Positions 22,430 through 34,744 of a stretch of 64,000 bases of DNA are shown in pieces. The translations under genes were made by a program, and so were the position numbers. Position 1 is the stretch's first letter. Each line of letters begins with the position of its first letter. Source of the DNA: Lindgomyces ingoldianus (lineage: Eukaryota > Ascomycota > Dothideomycetes > Pleosporales > Lindgomycetaceae); assembly GCF_010093535.1 (NCBI RefSeq), contig NW_022985167.1, forward strand, positions 498,309-562,308. Reading direction: 5' to 3'. The notes beneath the pieces were generated by a model. That model searched no databases and was not told where the DNA came from. It saw only the letters and a list, made by a program, of their open reading frames with translations.

Positions 22430-22717
22430 CTTGCTTCGGAGAAGCACGCAGGTTAATATTGTTAAGGGGGTTAGACAGAGGGTAGAGGCCGACGGCAGGG
22501 TGTACAGTCCTGCGTAAGGGCTATTAGGCTTATAGAGGCAGGTAGGGTGACCGGATTGTAGTTTATCCCTATAGCAGCAGTATAGTGGCCAGGTTAAACA
22601 GTCCTGTTAGACAGGATTAGAGGTATATATAGTGTAAGATATACAAATAGTATTATAGCTTTTTATAAAGCTAGAATACTACTCTATCTATATAAAAAAT
22701 AAACTAAACATTAAACA
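22430..22717. mobile_element. Probable solo LTR, 288 bp
   Basis: Begins TGTTACAATCCTTGCTTCGG and ends ACA. The flanks are TACTT (22425-22429) and TACCT (22718-22722), a five-base duplication with one transition. The first 200 bases are only lightly mutated. Confidence 0.55.
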
Positions 22718-24913
22718 TACCTTCTAAAAAGTTGTTTAAGGTTAAACTATATACATATTTAAAAGTGCTAAAAATAAGTTAGGTAAGTTTATGTAAGCTT
22801 GCTAAGTATAGCTTTATAAACTCTCTTAGACTTATTAGACTTACAGCCTACTATCCTATTAGATAATGCATTCCTCTATAACTGTAGGCAGCTGCGCTGC
22901 TTCTGTATCTTCTAATTAGTCTATAAGCAAGCTCTACTCTAACCTAGCTAGATTATAAAGCACTAGTAGTAGAGTTATGTTAGTCTAACTATAGACTGTA
23001 ACACGCTGCCTCTTTTTCCTAGTAGCATTTTTACTGCTCTGCTTACACAACTGTGTTAGTAAAAGTTTATTTATAAAGTAAGTGTCTACTTACTAAAAGG
23101 TGTCTATAATATTTATCTTTTTTATACTAAATAGCTTACTAGTCTTACTTATTTTATTATCTTTATGCTATTTCTTATTTTAATTCTTTTTATTAAATAA
23201 AGATGTAACTCTATAGTGCTTACTAATTATTAAAGTTATCTTACATATTAACCTTATTATTAAATAAGTGTGTAGAGTGTGTAAAAAAAAATTAGTAAGT
23301 ATAACACTTTTATTTTAGACACTACATAAAATTAGTTAGAGAAAAAGAGAGAGAAACTTCTTTAGAATGCTATAGCAGTAAAGGCTTATAAGTAAAAGCT
23401 TAATAAGAAGATAACCTACTACCTTTAAAAATTAGTAAAGGCAAAGGCTAAGAAGCGTTTTAAATAAGATTATATCTAAAAATTACTAGATCTGTTAGAG
23501 GCCTAGTGTGTAAAGTATTTAAAAGAAGACCTCTTCTTCTTAAACAAGATAAAGGCTCTTAAGGCTAAGGTAAAAGGCTAGTTGCCTTTTTAGCCCTTAT
23601 TAGTAAAGACTTATCTCTAAAAGCTGCTACTATCTAGTAATAACTTAGCTATTCTTTTTAAAATAGGTGCCTTATTACTTAGCTAGTTTCTTTTAGATAA
23701 GTTTAAAGGTACTTTTATACTAACTACTACGCCTTTTATAAGTTTTTAGCTAGTTTCTAGGTGTTTTTACTAGTAAGCTATCTTTTTTATTTTACTAAAA
23801 AAAAATTTATTTTTATAGTTATTAATAATTTATTTTACTTTATACTTATTTTTATTTTTTATTTTTATGTAAATAAAGAGATTTTCTTAAGTGCTTTTTC
23901 TAATTTAAAAACATAAAACTATAAATGTATCTTTATGTGTAGAGAGAGGTTTAGTTTACAGTTATCTTATTAGGTCTATAAAACTTTATAAAGTCTTATT
24001 CTTTTTTCTACTAGCTTTTTAAAAGGTCTATGTATTTTAAGATTCTTAGTTTTAAAATACACATAGTCTTCTAGGTAGATTTCTAGTCTAGGTTGTTATA
24101 ATTTATTTACATATTATTCTATTATTTTTTAAGAAGATTTAGCTTTAATTACTAACTTCTTATGTATACTTTATAAACTTAATAGTTAATTAATTAATTT
24201 AGGCAAATTTATAAGCTAACTTTTATGTAGCATAAAATAAGAATTATAACTAAAATTAGCTTTATATAGCGTTTCCTTTATTATAGCAGATTCTACTATG
24301 TTAATAGCTAGCTATGCTATTAAAAGCTATTCTACCTAGTTATTCTAACTATAGAAGACATATTTTTTAAGTATTTTTCTACTTTAGCATTTACCTATTT
24401 AGTTTGTCTGTCTGTTTATAGGTAATACATAGTAAATAACTTATATATTATGCTAAAGTGTCTTAGCTGTTTTCTAAAAGTTACTAGTAAATAGCTTATC
24501 TTTATTAAAGATAATAGTCTTAGAGTATCTATATACTAATACTACATTTTATTTAAGTTTATAGATAAATTTTTTAGCTATAATAGTTTTTTTTAATAGC
24601 TATATATATAAGTATTTTATAGTTTTATTAAGAACTACTATTATTATATTACATATTCTTTCTATTTCTAGTTCTTTAGATAGGGGAAGTTTTATAATAA
24701 AGTCTATAGTAATTATTATTTATAGCTGCTTTAGAGCTTTAATTAGTTAAAAGTATCTATACATCTTATATTTTAAAAAAAAATTTATTATAAGTGTTAT
24801 ATTTTTTAAGTATCTCTATGCATAATTACTTTATCTTAAGTATATGCTAAAGTATAGCAGTTCTTAATTTCTTTTAAAAGGTGCTAATCCTAGAATGTCT
24901 AAACATTAAAGAC
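22718..24913 (-). mobile_element. RIP-degraded gypsy-type remnant
   Basis: AT-saturated sequence with no open frame. The part at 24400-24900 matches 29410-30060, which reads on the minus strand as a decayed gypsy integrase region. 22718-24400 is coding-like debris I could not assign. Confidence 0.55.
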
Positions 24914-25174
24914 TTATTAGCAGAGCTTGCTCTGCTTATTATATTCGGGTTTGCAGAACGAAAAGTTGAGCAGAATCTCCTCTTTTGGACGCGCTAGTTA
25001 GTCAGAATTTCTTCGGATAAACCCCGGTAATGCTGTTTCTCTGTCACCTTATGTGTTTCTTATATTCTTTTTTAAAAAAAAATGTATACCTAATGTAAGT
25101 GCACCTTTATGCTAATTTGCATGCAGTTTGCTCCAGCATGCGTTGTGTAAAACATGTTTAAATTATAGTTAGTT
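24914..25174. repeat. 261-bp dispersed repeat, copy 1
   Basis: Begins TTATTAGCAGAGCTTGCTCT (with the perfect palindrome AGCAGAGCTTGCTCTGCT) and ends ATAGTTAGTT. It is about 90 percent or more identical by eye to 52803-53062, and both copies stop at the same bases. No TIR and no clear duplication. It could be a solo LTR of another type, a SINE or a non-autonomous element. Confidence 0.7.
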
Positions 25175-25193
25175 GCGTCTGTTCCACCTCTCT

Positions 25194-25329
25194 AGCCACA
25201 TCAGTGTGTCGGGGATTGGCATCAGCCACATTGGTGTGTTGGGATTGGCATCAGCCGCATCGGTGTGTCGGGGATTGGCATCAGCCGCATTGGTGTGTCG
25301 GGGATTGGCATCAGCCGCATCAGTGTGTT
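25194..25329 (+). repeat. 30-bp minisatellite, about 4.5 units
   Basis: The unit GGTGTGTCGGGGATTGGCAT (first 20 of 30 bases) is repeated with few changes; one unit lacks a G. It is GC-rich and not RIP-mutated, and lies between the 261-bp repeat and an LTR start adjoining the assembly gap. Confidence 0.85.
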
Positions 25330-25357
25330 TGTCAGATATGCGCACCTACTGTCAAGA
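25330..25357 (+). mobile_element. Start of an LTR-D copy running into the gap
   Basis: TGTCAGATATGCGCACCTAC and the following bases up to the gap are identical to the start of solo LTR D at 49066. The rest is hidden by unknown bases. Confidence 0.7.
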
Positions 25358-26212
25358 NNNNNNNNNNNNNNNNNNNNNNNNNNNNNNNNNNNNNNNNNNN
25401 NNNNNNNNNNNNNNNNNNNNNNNNNNNNNNNNNNNNNNNNNNNNNNNNNNNNNNNNNNNNNNNNNNNNNNNNNNNNNNNNNNNNNNNNNNNNNNNNNNNN
25501 NNNNNNNNNNNNNNNNNNNNNNNNNNNNNNNNNNNNNNNNNNNNNNNNNNNNNNNNNNNNNNNNNNNNNNNNNNNNNNNNNNNNNNNNNNNNNNNNNNNN
25601 NNNNNNNNNNNNNNNNNNNNNNNNNNNNNNNNNNNNNNNNNNNNNNNNNNNNNNNNNNNNNNNNNNNNNNNNNNNNNNNNNNNNNNNNNNNNNNNNNNNN
25701 NNNNNNNNNNNNNNNNNNNNNNNNNNNNNNNNNNNNNNNNNNNNNNNNNNNNNNNNNNNNNNNNNNNNNNNNNNNNNNNNNNNNNNNNNNNNNNNNNNNN
25801 NNNNNNNNNNNNNNNNNNNNNNNNNNNNNNNNNNNNNNNNNNNNNNNNNNNNNNNNNNNNNNNNNNNNNNNNNNNNNNNNNNNNNNNNNNNNNNNNNNNN
25901 NNNNNNNNNNNNNNNNNNNNNNNNNNNNNNNNNNNNNNNNNNNNNNNNNNNNNNNNNNNNNNNNNNNNNNNNNNNNNNNNNNNNNNNNNNNNNNNNNNNN
26001 NNNNNNNNNNNNNNNNNNNNNNNNNNNNNNNNNNNNNNNNNNNNNNNNNNNNNNNNNNNNNNNNNNNNNNNNNNNNNNNNNNNNNNNNNNNNNNNNNNNN
26101 NNNNNNNNNNNNNNNNNNNNNNNNNNNNNNNNNNNNNNNNNNNNNNNNNNNNNNNNNNNNNNNNNNNNNNNNNNNNNNNNNNNNNNNNNNNNNNNNNNNN
26201 NNNNNNNNNNNN
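25358..26212. other. Assembly gap (855 N)
   Basis: Run of N. Open frames reported across it are artefacts. LTR D contains many TTGCAGCATG-like short repeats, which may be why assembly failed here. Confidence 0.99.
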
Positions 26213-26611
26213 CAATTTGCTGTAGTTTACTATAAATTACTATAGTTTACTTTATGCATCTCTTAACACTAGTAGGCAATCTCTTACTAACACCTCTAGG
26301 CATTAGCCTATTATATTTAAACAGTAGTTAAAGAAGCTAAACTAGCAGTTATGTAAGTAAAACAGCTTGTTAAGGTATTACATGTACTACATTAATCTTT
26401 GCAGTGATAGAGAGGCAGAGGCAGAGGCAAAGGCAGCGCTAGAGCTCCCTAGCACTTTAAGAAATTCCTATAGAGGTAATAAAATATATAAGCTAAAGCT
26501 CTACAACTAAGGCTTTAATGCAAAAATAATTAAATTAAAAATATTAGGTAGCAGTATTAAGCATAGCGTAGTAGTATTAGGCAGTAAAAGGAACAGGCGC
26601 AACATGTAAGG
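26213..26611. other. AT-rich sequence right of the gap, unassigned
   Basis: Short TTTACTATA-type repeats at the start and a purine tract (GAGGCAGAGGCAGAGGCAAA) near 26412-26431. No coding frame. Confidence 0.4.
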
Positions 26612-26825
26612 TAGGCATAGTTAACCACGTAGCCTTTTTTTGCTTATAGAGGTTTAGGCTAGACTAGAGACAACTGCTAGTGCTAGTGCTAGCCCTAGCA
26701 TTATCTATATATATATTATACTATGCAAGAATACTTAGCTTAAGTATTCCTGTACATACTTTTTAGTACAGTAGAGAAAGTTACATAGTATTAGCTTAGC
26801 AGGCAGGGCGTCTACCTTATTACAC
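26612..26825 (-). repeat. Inverted repeat, right copy
   Basis: Reverse complement of 20147-20341; ends GGGCGTCTACCTTATTACAC. This copy is more RIP-mutated than the left one. Confidence 0.7.
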
Positions 26826-27469
26826 AACGCTAAAGACTGCAAGATGTAAAAAGGAGAATGTAAGAAGTATTAAGCAGGAAACACAAGTTATAAAAAGGGA
26901 ATGCAGAATAAAGAGGTAATAAGAGAGAGTAAACCTTAGAGTTAGAGGCAAAGGTACAGAGGCTAAGAAGCCTATATACCCTGTGCTAAGCCCTTAGGGT
27001 ACTTAGAGGTTAGATAGCTGTAACATAACTATAATAAAAAAGACTATTATAAAAGTAAGAACATGTTAAAAGCTAAAGCTAGCTATTATTTACATTTTTA
27101 GCTATATTAGTGTGTTAGTAATTAGTTACATGCTATAGTTAAATGTTGTTATTATATATCTATTACCTATCTAATACTACTTTACTAAGCATTATGCTGT
27201 AACTATTCTTTAACCTAGACAACCTACTTTAATGCGCTAACTATTACTGTTGCGTAAAAAGAGCATAGGGACCTTGCGTTGCGCACATAGGCTTAGTGTT
27301 GCGCCTGTGTTTTAGACAAGCAGCCTAAGACACTTAGCGCCTAAGCTCTTTATAAGCCTTTTATAGTTAATAGACTTGCTTCTTATTGCTCTCTAATTAG
27401 TAGTTGCAATAATTACTCTAAGCAAGCTTTGCTTTTACAGATTATTTATAAACTGTTGTAGTATTTTAG
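26826..27469. other. AT-rich debris, unassigned
   Basis: No open frame, no LTR ends and no clear match elsewhere in the window that I could find. Confidence 0.35.
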
Positions 27470-29400
27470 TATTTATAAATTAGGTTTTTTTATTCTTATT
27501 TACTTACTATAAGCGCGCAGAGTTTTTTAATAAGCCTAGGCCTATTATATACTTATCTTTTTTTTATTTTCTTAAAAAAGGTAAATTTTTTTGTTTTTTT
27601 CTTTTTTTTATTAAAGTAATCTAGTCTATAGCTAAGAGCGTTAGCCTGTTAGTTCTGTGCTCTTAAGACATGCTTAATAATGTAATTAAACTAGGCAAGC
27701 TCTATTACTTATTTTATATACATTAGTAATAGTTTCTTTATAGTTAGAAACATAACTAGATTTACATAATCTATTATAATATTAAAGGGCGTTACTATGC
27801 TATATAATTTTGTTGCCTATACTTATACTATGTTTAGTATTGCTTTTAATTCTTTATTAAGTATACTATAGCCTGCCTTAGATCCTAAAAATTTAGTAGA
27901 GTAATATGCTATAAAGTGCTATTTCTTATCTTCTTACTTTTAGTAGAGTGTAGCTGTCACGATTGTGCACGAGTAAGGTTATAGAGCTTCACAGAGGTCT
28001 AGTTCAATTACTACGTGAGGTATCATGGTAGGTACAAGACGTTGTGTGAGGAACAGGAAGGTTTAGGAGGAAATTAGCAATTAAATACTTAGCTTAGAAG
28101 TCTAAGCGCTTTAGGTATAAATTAAGCCTGTTCTAGGTTTAGTTAGTGTTAAGGCGGTTTGTGCTTAAGTTCATGTCTGTGTCGTGTCGTGTTCGTGTCA
28201 GACGTGCACTAATAATACTCTAGTACGCGTCCAATACAGTTATGTCTGGGATCCGGGGAGGATACCGTGACAGTAGCACTACTTACTTCTAGGGACGCGT
28301 CTATATAGATTTTTATGTCTAGCTATAGGTTGTACATCTATAGTACTAGTTTAGCTGTTACAGTGTGTCTTAATGCCTTAAATGCCTTATTTATTTATAA
28401 AGTCTAAATAAATTTTATAGTTACTCTTTCTTTTATTATTACATTTGTTAAAAGTAAGGTAATTTTTAAATAGTTTTTAATTATTTATCTAATATAGCCT
28501 AATAGTCTAAAAAATCCTTTAACCTCTCTAACTATTATAGGCTCTAGCTATTCTAGGACTTTCTATATTTTAGCTAGGTTAATCTTTATCTTATTACTAT
28601 TAATTATAAATTCTAGGTATTTTATTTTAGTAATATAAATTTTGCATTTAGAAAGCTATAAGTAGAGTTTATACTTTCTATACATAATTCTCTAAACTGT
28701 TTTTTAAATAAATAAGGATGTTATCTAAGTATACTAAAGTAAAAATGTTAAGGTATAAGTTAAAGGTAGTGTTAATAATTCTCTAAAATGTTACTAAGAC
28801 GTTTATTAAGCTAAAAAGCATAACTAATAGTTTATATAGTCTTTATAAAGTCTAAAAAGCTATAAGCTATTTATCTTCTTTCTTTATTCTTATTTTATTA
28901 AATCTATTTTATATATTAAACTTTATAAAGTACTAAGTTTTTTTTAACTAGTTTATAATGTCTTATATAATTAAAAGAGAGAACTAGTTTTAAATTATAT
29001 TATTATTTAAAGTTTAGTAGTTTTAGTAGACATAAATCTTTTTTTTATAAAGACTACTGCTAAAGTAACTAGGCTATAGCTTTCTTAAATATAGCCTTAT
29101 ACTAACATTTAGTTAACATATTCTTATAGGGCTTTTTTTTGTACTCTTATTAGAGGGCAGAGCTTATAAGTTTTTAAGTTAAAGTTCTTTGTTAGGTTAA
29201 TAGCATAGTTCTATAGCTAGTGTAGAGGTAGTTTCTTTAAATCCTTAGAGGTTTTAAACATGTTCTAGTAGTTCTTATACTTAGTAGAGATACTATGTTT
29301 CTTTTAAATCTTATAAATGCTAACTTATTTTATATTTTTGTTAGCTTTAATTTTTTTTATAAAAAACTTTCTTTAGTTTTTTTATTATTATTTTTATTAC
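27470..29400 (-). mobile_element. Gypsy-type remnant P (RNase H to RT)
   Basis: Read on the minus strand, 28400-29100 gives a gypsy reverse-transcriptase pattern with many stops; the catalytic box at 28720-28731 reads YLDN in place of YxDD. The left part (27480-28700) aligns with 30090-30378 plus 52133-52640, so P and O are copies of one family. A solo LTR interrupts P at 27955-28272. Confidence 0.7.
27955..28272. mobile_element. Solo LTR (gypsy-2 family), 318 bp, nearly RIP-free
   Basis: TGTCACGATTG...CCGTGACA, flanked by GTAGC on both sides (27950-27954 and 28273-28277). Same length and sequence family as the LTRs of the gypsy element at 35529-41193 but with most C:G pairs intact (for example GTGTCGTGTCGTGTTCGTGT here against GTGTTGTGTTGTGTTTGTGT there). 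The empty site is seen in copy O near 52300. Confidence 0.9.
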
Positions 29401-30378
29401 AGCTGCTTTCTAAAAGTTACTAGTAAATAACTTGTCTTTATTAAAGATAATAATTTATAGGCATTTATGTATTAAGACTACATTTTGCTTTAGTTTATAT
29501 ATAAATTTCTTAGCTGTTATAGTTTTTTTTAATAGCTATATATTTAAATTTTTTATAGTTTTATTAAAAGCTATAGTTATTATATTGCACATTTGTTCTA
29601 TACTAGGTTTCTTTAATAAGGGAAGGCTAGTTATAAAATTTATAGTTATTATTATTTATAGTTATTTTAGAGCTTTAATTAGTTAAAGGTATCTATGTGT
29701 TTTATGCCTTTTGTGACCGTGCTGCTTGTCAAGCTCCGCTGCTAGTCACATGATCTCGCCAAGGGTTAAGCGAGCGCGCTAGCGCCTTGGCGCTGCGCAA
29801 GCTTTTCTCTCGCGAAAACCCTTCGCCTTCTTCACTCCCTATCCTAGTTTAGCTGAAATAGAGCCGACCTACTCTACCTTGCTTCCCTAGCTCCATACAG
29901 TAGTAGAGACAGTGCTTGTCATCACACCTTTAAGAGTTGTTCTTATTACATGTGTTGCATTCTTTAAGTACCTCTATGCATAATTATTTTATTTTAGGTA
30001 TAAGTTTAAAAATAGCAGCTCTTAGCTTCCTTTAAAAGGTTCTAATTCCTAGATATTTAAACATTAGAGATTTATAGTATTTGCAGATTAGGTTTTTTTA
30101 TTCTTGCTTAGTTACTATAAGCGCATAGAATTCTTTAATAGGCCTAGGTCTATTATATACTAATCCTTTCTCTATTTCTCTAAAAAGGGTAAATTCTTTA
30201 GTTCCTTTTTCTTGTCTGTTAAAGTAGTTAAGTCTTTAGCTAAAAGCGTTAGCCTACTAGTTTTAAGCTCTAGGGACATGCTTAATAATGTAGTTAAACT
30301 AGGCAAGTTCTATTACCTATTATACGTGCATTAGTAACAGCTTCTTTATTATTAAAAATGTAACTAAATTTACATAGT
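29400..30378 (-). mobile_element. Gypsy-type remnant O, left part
   Basis: Minus-strand integrase-like debris (29410-30060) followed by an RNase-H-side region to 30378. The sequence then stops at element C and resumes at 52133: joined, it matches copy P across the junction (TTTACATA...CTATTATAATATTAAAG in P at 27769-27796). Carries a solo LTR at 29712-29926. Confidence 0.7.
29712..29926. mobile_element. Solo LTR, 215 bp, RIP-free
   Basis: TGTGACCGTGCTGC...GTCATCACA, duplication CCTTT at 29707-29711 and 29927-29931. GC-rich with intact CpG. Same family and length as the RIP-mutated copy at 33176-33390. Confidence 0.88.
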
Positions 30379-30711
30379 TGTAAAAAACAGGGTATACACT
30401 TTGTAATTAAGAGGTGTATTAACTAACAAGGGCGTAACTGTGACATAGGAGTATAATTAGTACCTGCCTAATTTCTAAGGCGACCCTCTGCTATCTAAAA
30501 AGGGCTTCTACAACTAGCTATATACTTCTTTAGAGAGCTAGGCACAGCAGCGCTAGTAGCAACAAATCTAGTATGCTGTAGGTCTAGTTTAAAATATTAC
30601 CTGTCTAGGATGCCTAGCTTTTTAGGTGAGGTAGGCGTTGTCTAGGACTGCCTAGTGCAGTCTAGGCTAGTCTATGTTAGCTAAAAAACACCTAGATAGC
30701 TAGTTGTTATA
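30379..30711. repeat. Left LTR of element C (333 bp)
   Basis: Starts TGTAAAAAACAGGGTATACA, ends GTTATA (mutated from ACA). Aligns throughout with 51755-52127, which has an extra stretch of about 40 bases. Confidence 0.85.
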
Positions 30712-33175
30712 AAGCCTTATCTCTTTCTAAAGCGCAACTTTACGCCTAAATCTAAGCCCTTTCTTAAGCTTTAAAAGTTACATAATTTTATATTACTCTA
30801 AATTTAATTTAAGAAGTTAAATAGTTTTTGCTAAGCTAAATTCTCTATTACACCTACACTCTACTCTACGCTTCTAGTATGTATTTTAGAGAGATTTTCT
30901 GCAGGAGCCCCTAGGCTTTCCTAGGGGTTTCTAGGGTGTTCTAGGGCCCCCCTAGGCTAGAGGACCCTATATAACGCTCTTTCTATCCTAAAGAGTCTCT
31001 ATTCTAACTGTCTTTAGACTCTTTCTTAGCTAGCTACCTCTACTAGCTATCTTTTATCTAATTTTTAAGGCCTTTTATTCTCTCTATTCTAATCTAGGCC
31101 CCTCTAGGCCTCTTAAGCCCTATCTTATATATTTTACTACTAATAATGTCTTTCTTAGCTAGTAAGCAGTTAGATAGGATTACCTTAGCTATAAATAAAG
31201 CTCTAGCTACTATTAATTCTTACCTAACTTACCTTAATAAGATTATAGGCAGGATTATAGCGCATAAGCTAGGCGTAATTCTACTATGCTGTTTTCTTAT
31301 TAAGAAGGTGTTGCGTTTTGCTAAAAGGTTAACCTCCTAGCTAGCACAGCAGAAGGATACATATAGACAGATAGCTGTACGCGACAGAAGAATTACAACA
31401 TCTAGACTTATAATACCTACATTTATTAAAGCTTATTAAAGCCTAAGCGCACTAATAACCTTTTAAAGTGTAATAGCTGCTATAAGAGTGGCAGAAACTG
31501 CTATTAAGTAGGTTATTCTAGGGCTGTTTATAGCTGTCTAGGGGTCTTTAAGGTGCTTCTTAGTTCTTTTTACTAATTCTTAGGTTATAGTGCCTAGAAA
31601 ACTATTACTTAGTAATCATAACTATTATAAGCACTATTCTTAGCAGTTTTTTTTTAGCTTAAGACTTAAATTAACCTTAGTAACACTTAGAAGTACCTGC
31701 TAGACATTATTAAAAGTCTTTTTTTAGGCCTTTTTTATGCCTTTAGCGTGCAGATCTTTTCTAAGCCTTTTTATAATTACTCTTATTAAAGAGTTCTCTA
31801 GGCTTTAAGTTTTATCTACTATTCTAGCAGTATCTAAGCCTTCTGTTCTAGCTGCTTAGGTAACAGCTACTATTCCTAGCTGTCCTAGGCCCTTCTAGGG
31901 CAATCTTGCCCTATCTAGCTCTAGTTTACGCTGTAGATTGTAAAGTGCCTACTTCTATAATTCTAAGCTGTTCTTATCATTACCCTCTCTACTTTTTTTT
32001 ATAATTAGGCCTCTTTAAGAGCCTGTTAGTAAGGTTAGTCTTACCTAGTTAATAATAAATTTAGAAGTTAAAAGTAGCTACCTACTTTACCTACTAAGCT
32101 TACCTCTTAGTTAGGGTTTTAGTAGTTATAAACTTTTAAAAGTTAGTGTAGTCTATTAAGAGTTCTATTATGTAGGCAGCATTCTCTAGATAGTAGCACT
32201 AGTGTTTAAAGCTTTCTACTATAGCAAGTAGTTTACTATTATAAGTGTTATAGTTATATTTTACTACTATTATTTTGCATAAGAAAAAGGCTATAAAGTG
32301 CTACTAGTCCTTTTCTGCCTTATCTAGCCTAGGCTAGCTTAGAATTTCTAAGATTATATATCCTAAGGCATTAGTTTTAACCTAGTAGTGTAGGTTAAAA
32401 TTAAAATGTACTAGTAGTAGTTTTTTAGTAAGTCTACTTTTTAGTTTATTAAAAGTAGACACTACTTAGAGACTTAATGCTAAAGGGATAGACTTTTTTT
32501 TATATTACTAATAGCTTTTTTTAGCTAAACTTTAGAGTTGTTAAGTAAGCTAATATAAAAAAGTAGTAATTTATAAAAATCTTTTTACAAAGTATTAATA
32601 GTAGTTAGTAAACTCTAAAAAAATCTAAATGTCCTTTATAGTTCTAGGGATTAGCTACCTCTAGATAGCTTTAACTTAGTTCTCCTTTATCTAGACCCTT
32701 TATAGAGTGATAATAAAGCCTAAGTACTCTGCTTTATTTATGTAAAATTTATATTTTAAGAGCTTAGTATCTAGCTTATGCTAAAGGAGCCTAGATAAGA
32801 CTAAGTAAATGTGCTTCTTATGCTTAACTTTATTTTAAAAGTAGATAAGTATATTACTTAAGTAGATAATATAATATATATTAAAAGAGTTTAACAGCGT
32901 AAAGTTAATGTAACTCTAAAAGACTACTAAAGTGTTTATAAGTTTAAAAAGCATTACAGTGTATTTAAAATAGCTGTAGTAGTTTTAAAAAGTAGTTTTT
33001 TACTTATCCCCCTTCTTAATTTAAATGCAGTAGTAGGTGTTATGCAGGTCTAGTTTAAAGTAGATTTTAGTATAGCTTAATTAATCTAAAGATTCTCTAA
33101 TTAATAAAAGAAAGTGTTAGTTCTTTACTATAATAGTATTAAAGCCTTAGTAGTTTATATAAAGTTAAAGTGTTT

Positions 33176-33390
33176 TGTAACAGTGCTGCTTGTTAAGCTC
33201 TACTGCTAGTTACATAATCTTGCTAAGGGTTAAGTAAGCGCGCTAGCGCCTTAGTGCTGCGCAAGCTTTTCTCTTGCAAAAACCCTTCGCCTCCTTCACT
33301 CCCTATCCTAGTTTAGCTGAAATAGAGCTGACCTACTCTACCTTGCTTCCCTAGCTCTATACAGTAGTAGAGACAGTGCTTGTTATTACA
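33176..33390. mobile_element. Solo LTR, 215 bp, RIP-mutated
   Basis: TGTAACAGTGCTGC...TTATTACA with duplication TGTTT (33171-33175 and 33391-33395). Same family as 29712-29926, but many C replaced by T. Sits within element C. Confidence 0.87.
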
Positions 33391-34464
33391 TGTTTTATCT
33401 TTCTTTTTTATAAATAAATTAAGAGCCTCTGCTTTTAATGTTAAGTAGCATATTTATTCTTATTTTAGGTTTATCTAGATATACTTTTATAAAACTTCTA
33501 CCTTAGTAGTAGAAAGACTATAAAAAAGGCTATATAAAAGTTTTTTATTTATTTAAGTTAACTAAAAGCTTGTGTAGGCTATAGTTAGGCAGAAGAGAAG
33601 TGTTATATTCTAAAAATGCTTCTTAAAACTTTTTAAAGTATGCTAACAGCAGCCTAGGCTTCTTTAAAGTTAGTTAAAATGTGTAAGTAATTACTATTAT
33701 AAACACATTATTATTAAGGTTTATTAGTACTTTTATAAATGCCTTTAAGCTGTCTAGACTAATCTTTTTATAAAGTTAGTAGTGTTTTTAAAAATAAACT
33801 GTCTTACATATAAAGTTAAAAGTTAGGTTCTATTCTTCTAGCTAGAGTATGCTTAATATTATACTATAACTAACGTACTTCATAGGCGAGTTGCTCACAC
33901 ACCCGAGTCGCTTACTTTTGCCAAGACCCCACCCCAACAAACTCTATTATGGCCCATAACAACCCGCTCTAGCACTATATAGTACAGTACAGCCTAGAAT
34001 ATTATTTAGATACTACTTCTGCTTCTTGCTTACATGTTTGCGCGTTATGCCTAGTTTAATTACACTATCTGCAGCGCCTTTAGGATAGCTTACCTACTTT
34101 AGCTTACACCTGCTTCTTTGCCTTCTTCCTGTTACTACGCGCTTTAAACTTCTTTAAAGCTGTTAAGCATAGGCCTTTCTAAATTATTAAGGTCTTTTCT
34201 ACCTTAATTTACTTTCTTTTATGTAATTTATGTTATGTAGTAGCCTTATTAGCTACTTAAAGCTTAGTAATTTTCTATTACACTAACACTAGCTTATACA
34301 TAATTATTACTACCCTTTTTAAAACTTTTTTAAACACTTTAACTATAAAAGTTAGTAAACTATTTATATACTTTTAAATCTTTATCTTTATAAGCATTAA
34401 TTATAACCTAAGTTTTAAAGTATTACTTAAAGTTTGCAACTACTAGAGCTTATTATATATAAGT

Positions 34465-34744
34465 TGTCCGTACGCAGCAGCAGCGTCGCGGCCTGGATAC
34501 GAACGATCGCGCACGAGCAGGATCACGTATCTATGTCACATGATGCTCGTGCGCGAACCTCTGTGCGCGAACATCTAGATATCCCCCTTTTCCTCTGTAC
34601 AGAGGAAAGACAAGAGTAATAGAACTAGAAACATGTTACCCTTACCTTACCTACCTTGTATGCTGTGCACACTGTACACCACTCTTACTCTTGCTACTTA
34701 AGTGCTTATACTATAAGCAGCTAGCTGTTAGAGCCTATTTAACA
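34465..34744 (+). repeat. Left copia LTR (280 bp)
   Basis: TGTCCGTACGCAGCAGCAGC...TTTAACA. Retains several CpG-rich motifs (GATCGCGCACGAGCAGGATC) and is less mutated than the element body. Confidence 0.88.

Noticed and set aside
25194..25329. Possible CRISPR-like array
   Set aside because: The repeats are head-to-tail without unique spacers and the genome is eukaryotic; it is a minisatellite.
25173..26245. Very long open frames on both strands
   Set aside because: They consist almost entirely of unknown bases in the assembly gap.
31146..31340. Plus-strand open frame of 64 codons
   Set aside because: Lies in RIP debris of gypsy C, whose recognisable genes run on the other strand; no start context and no continuation.
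34434..34619. Plus-strand open frame of 61 codons
   Set aside because: Runs across the E1/copia junction into the LTR; chance frame in the less mutated LTR.
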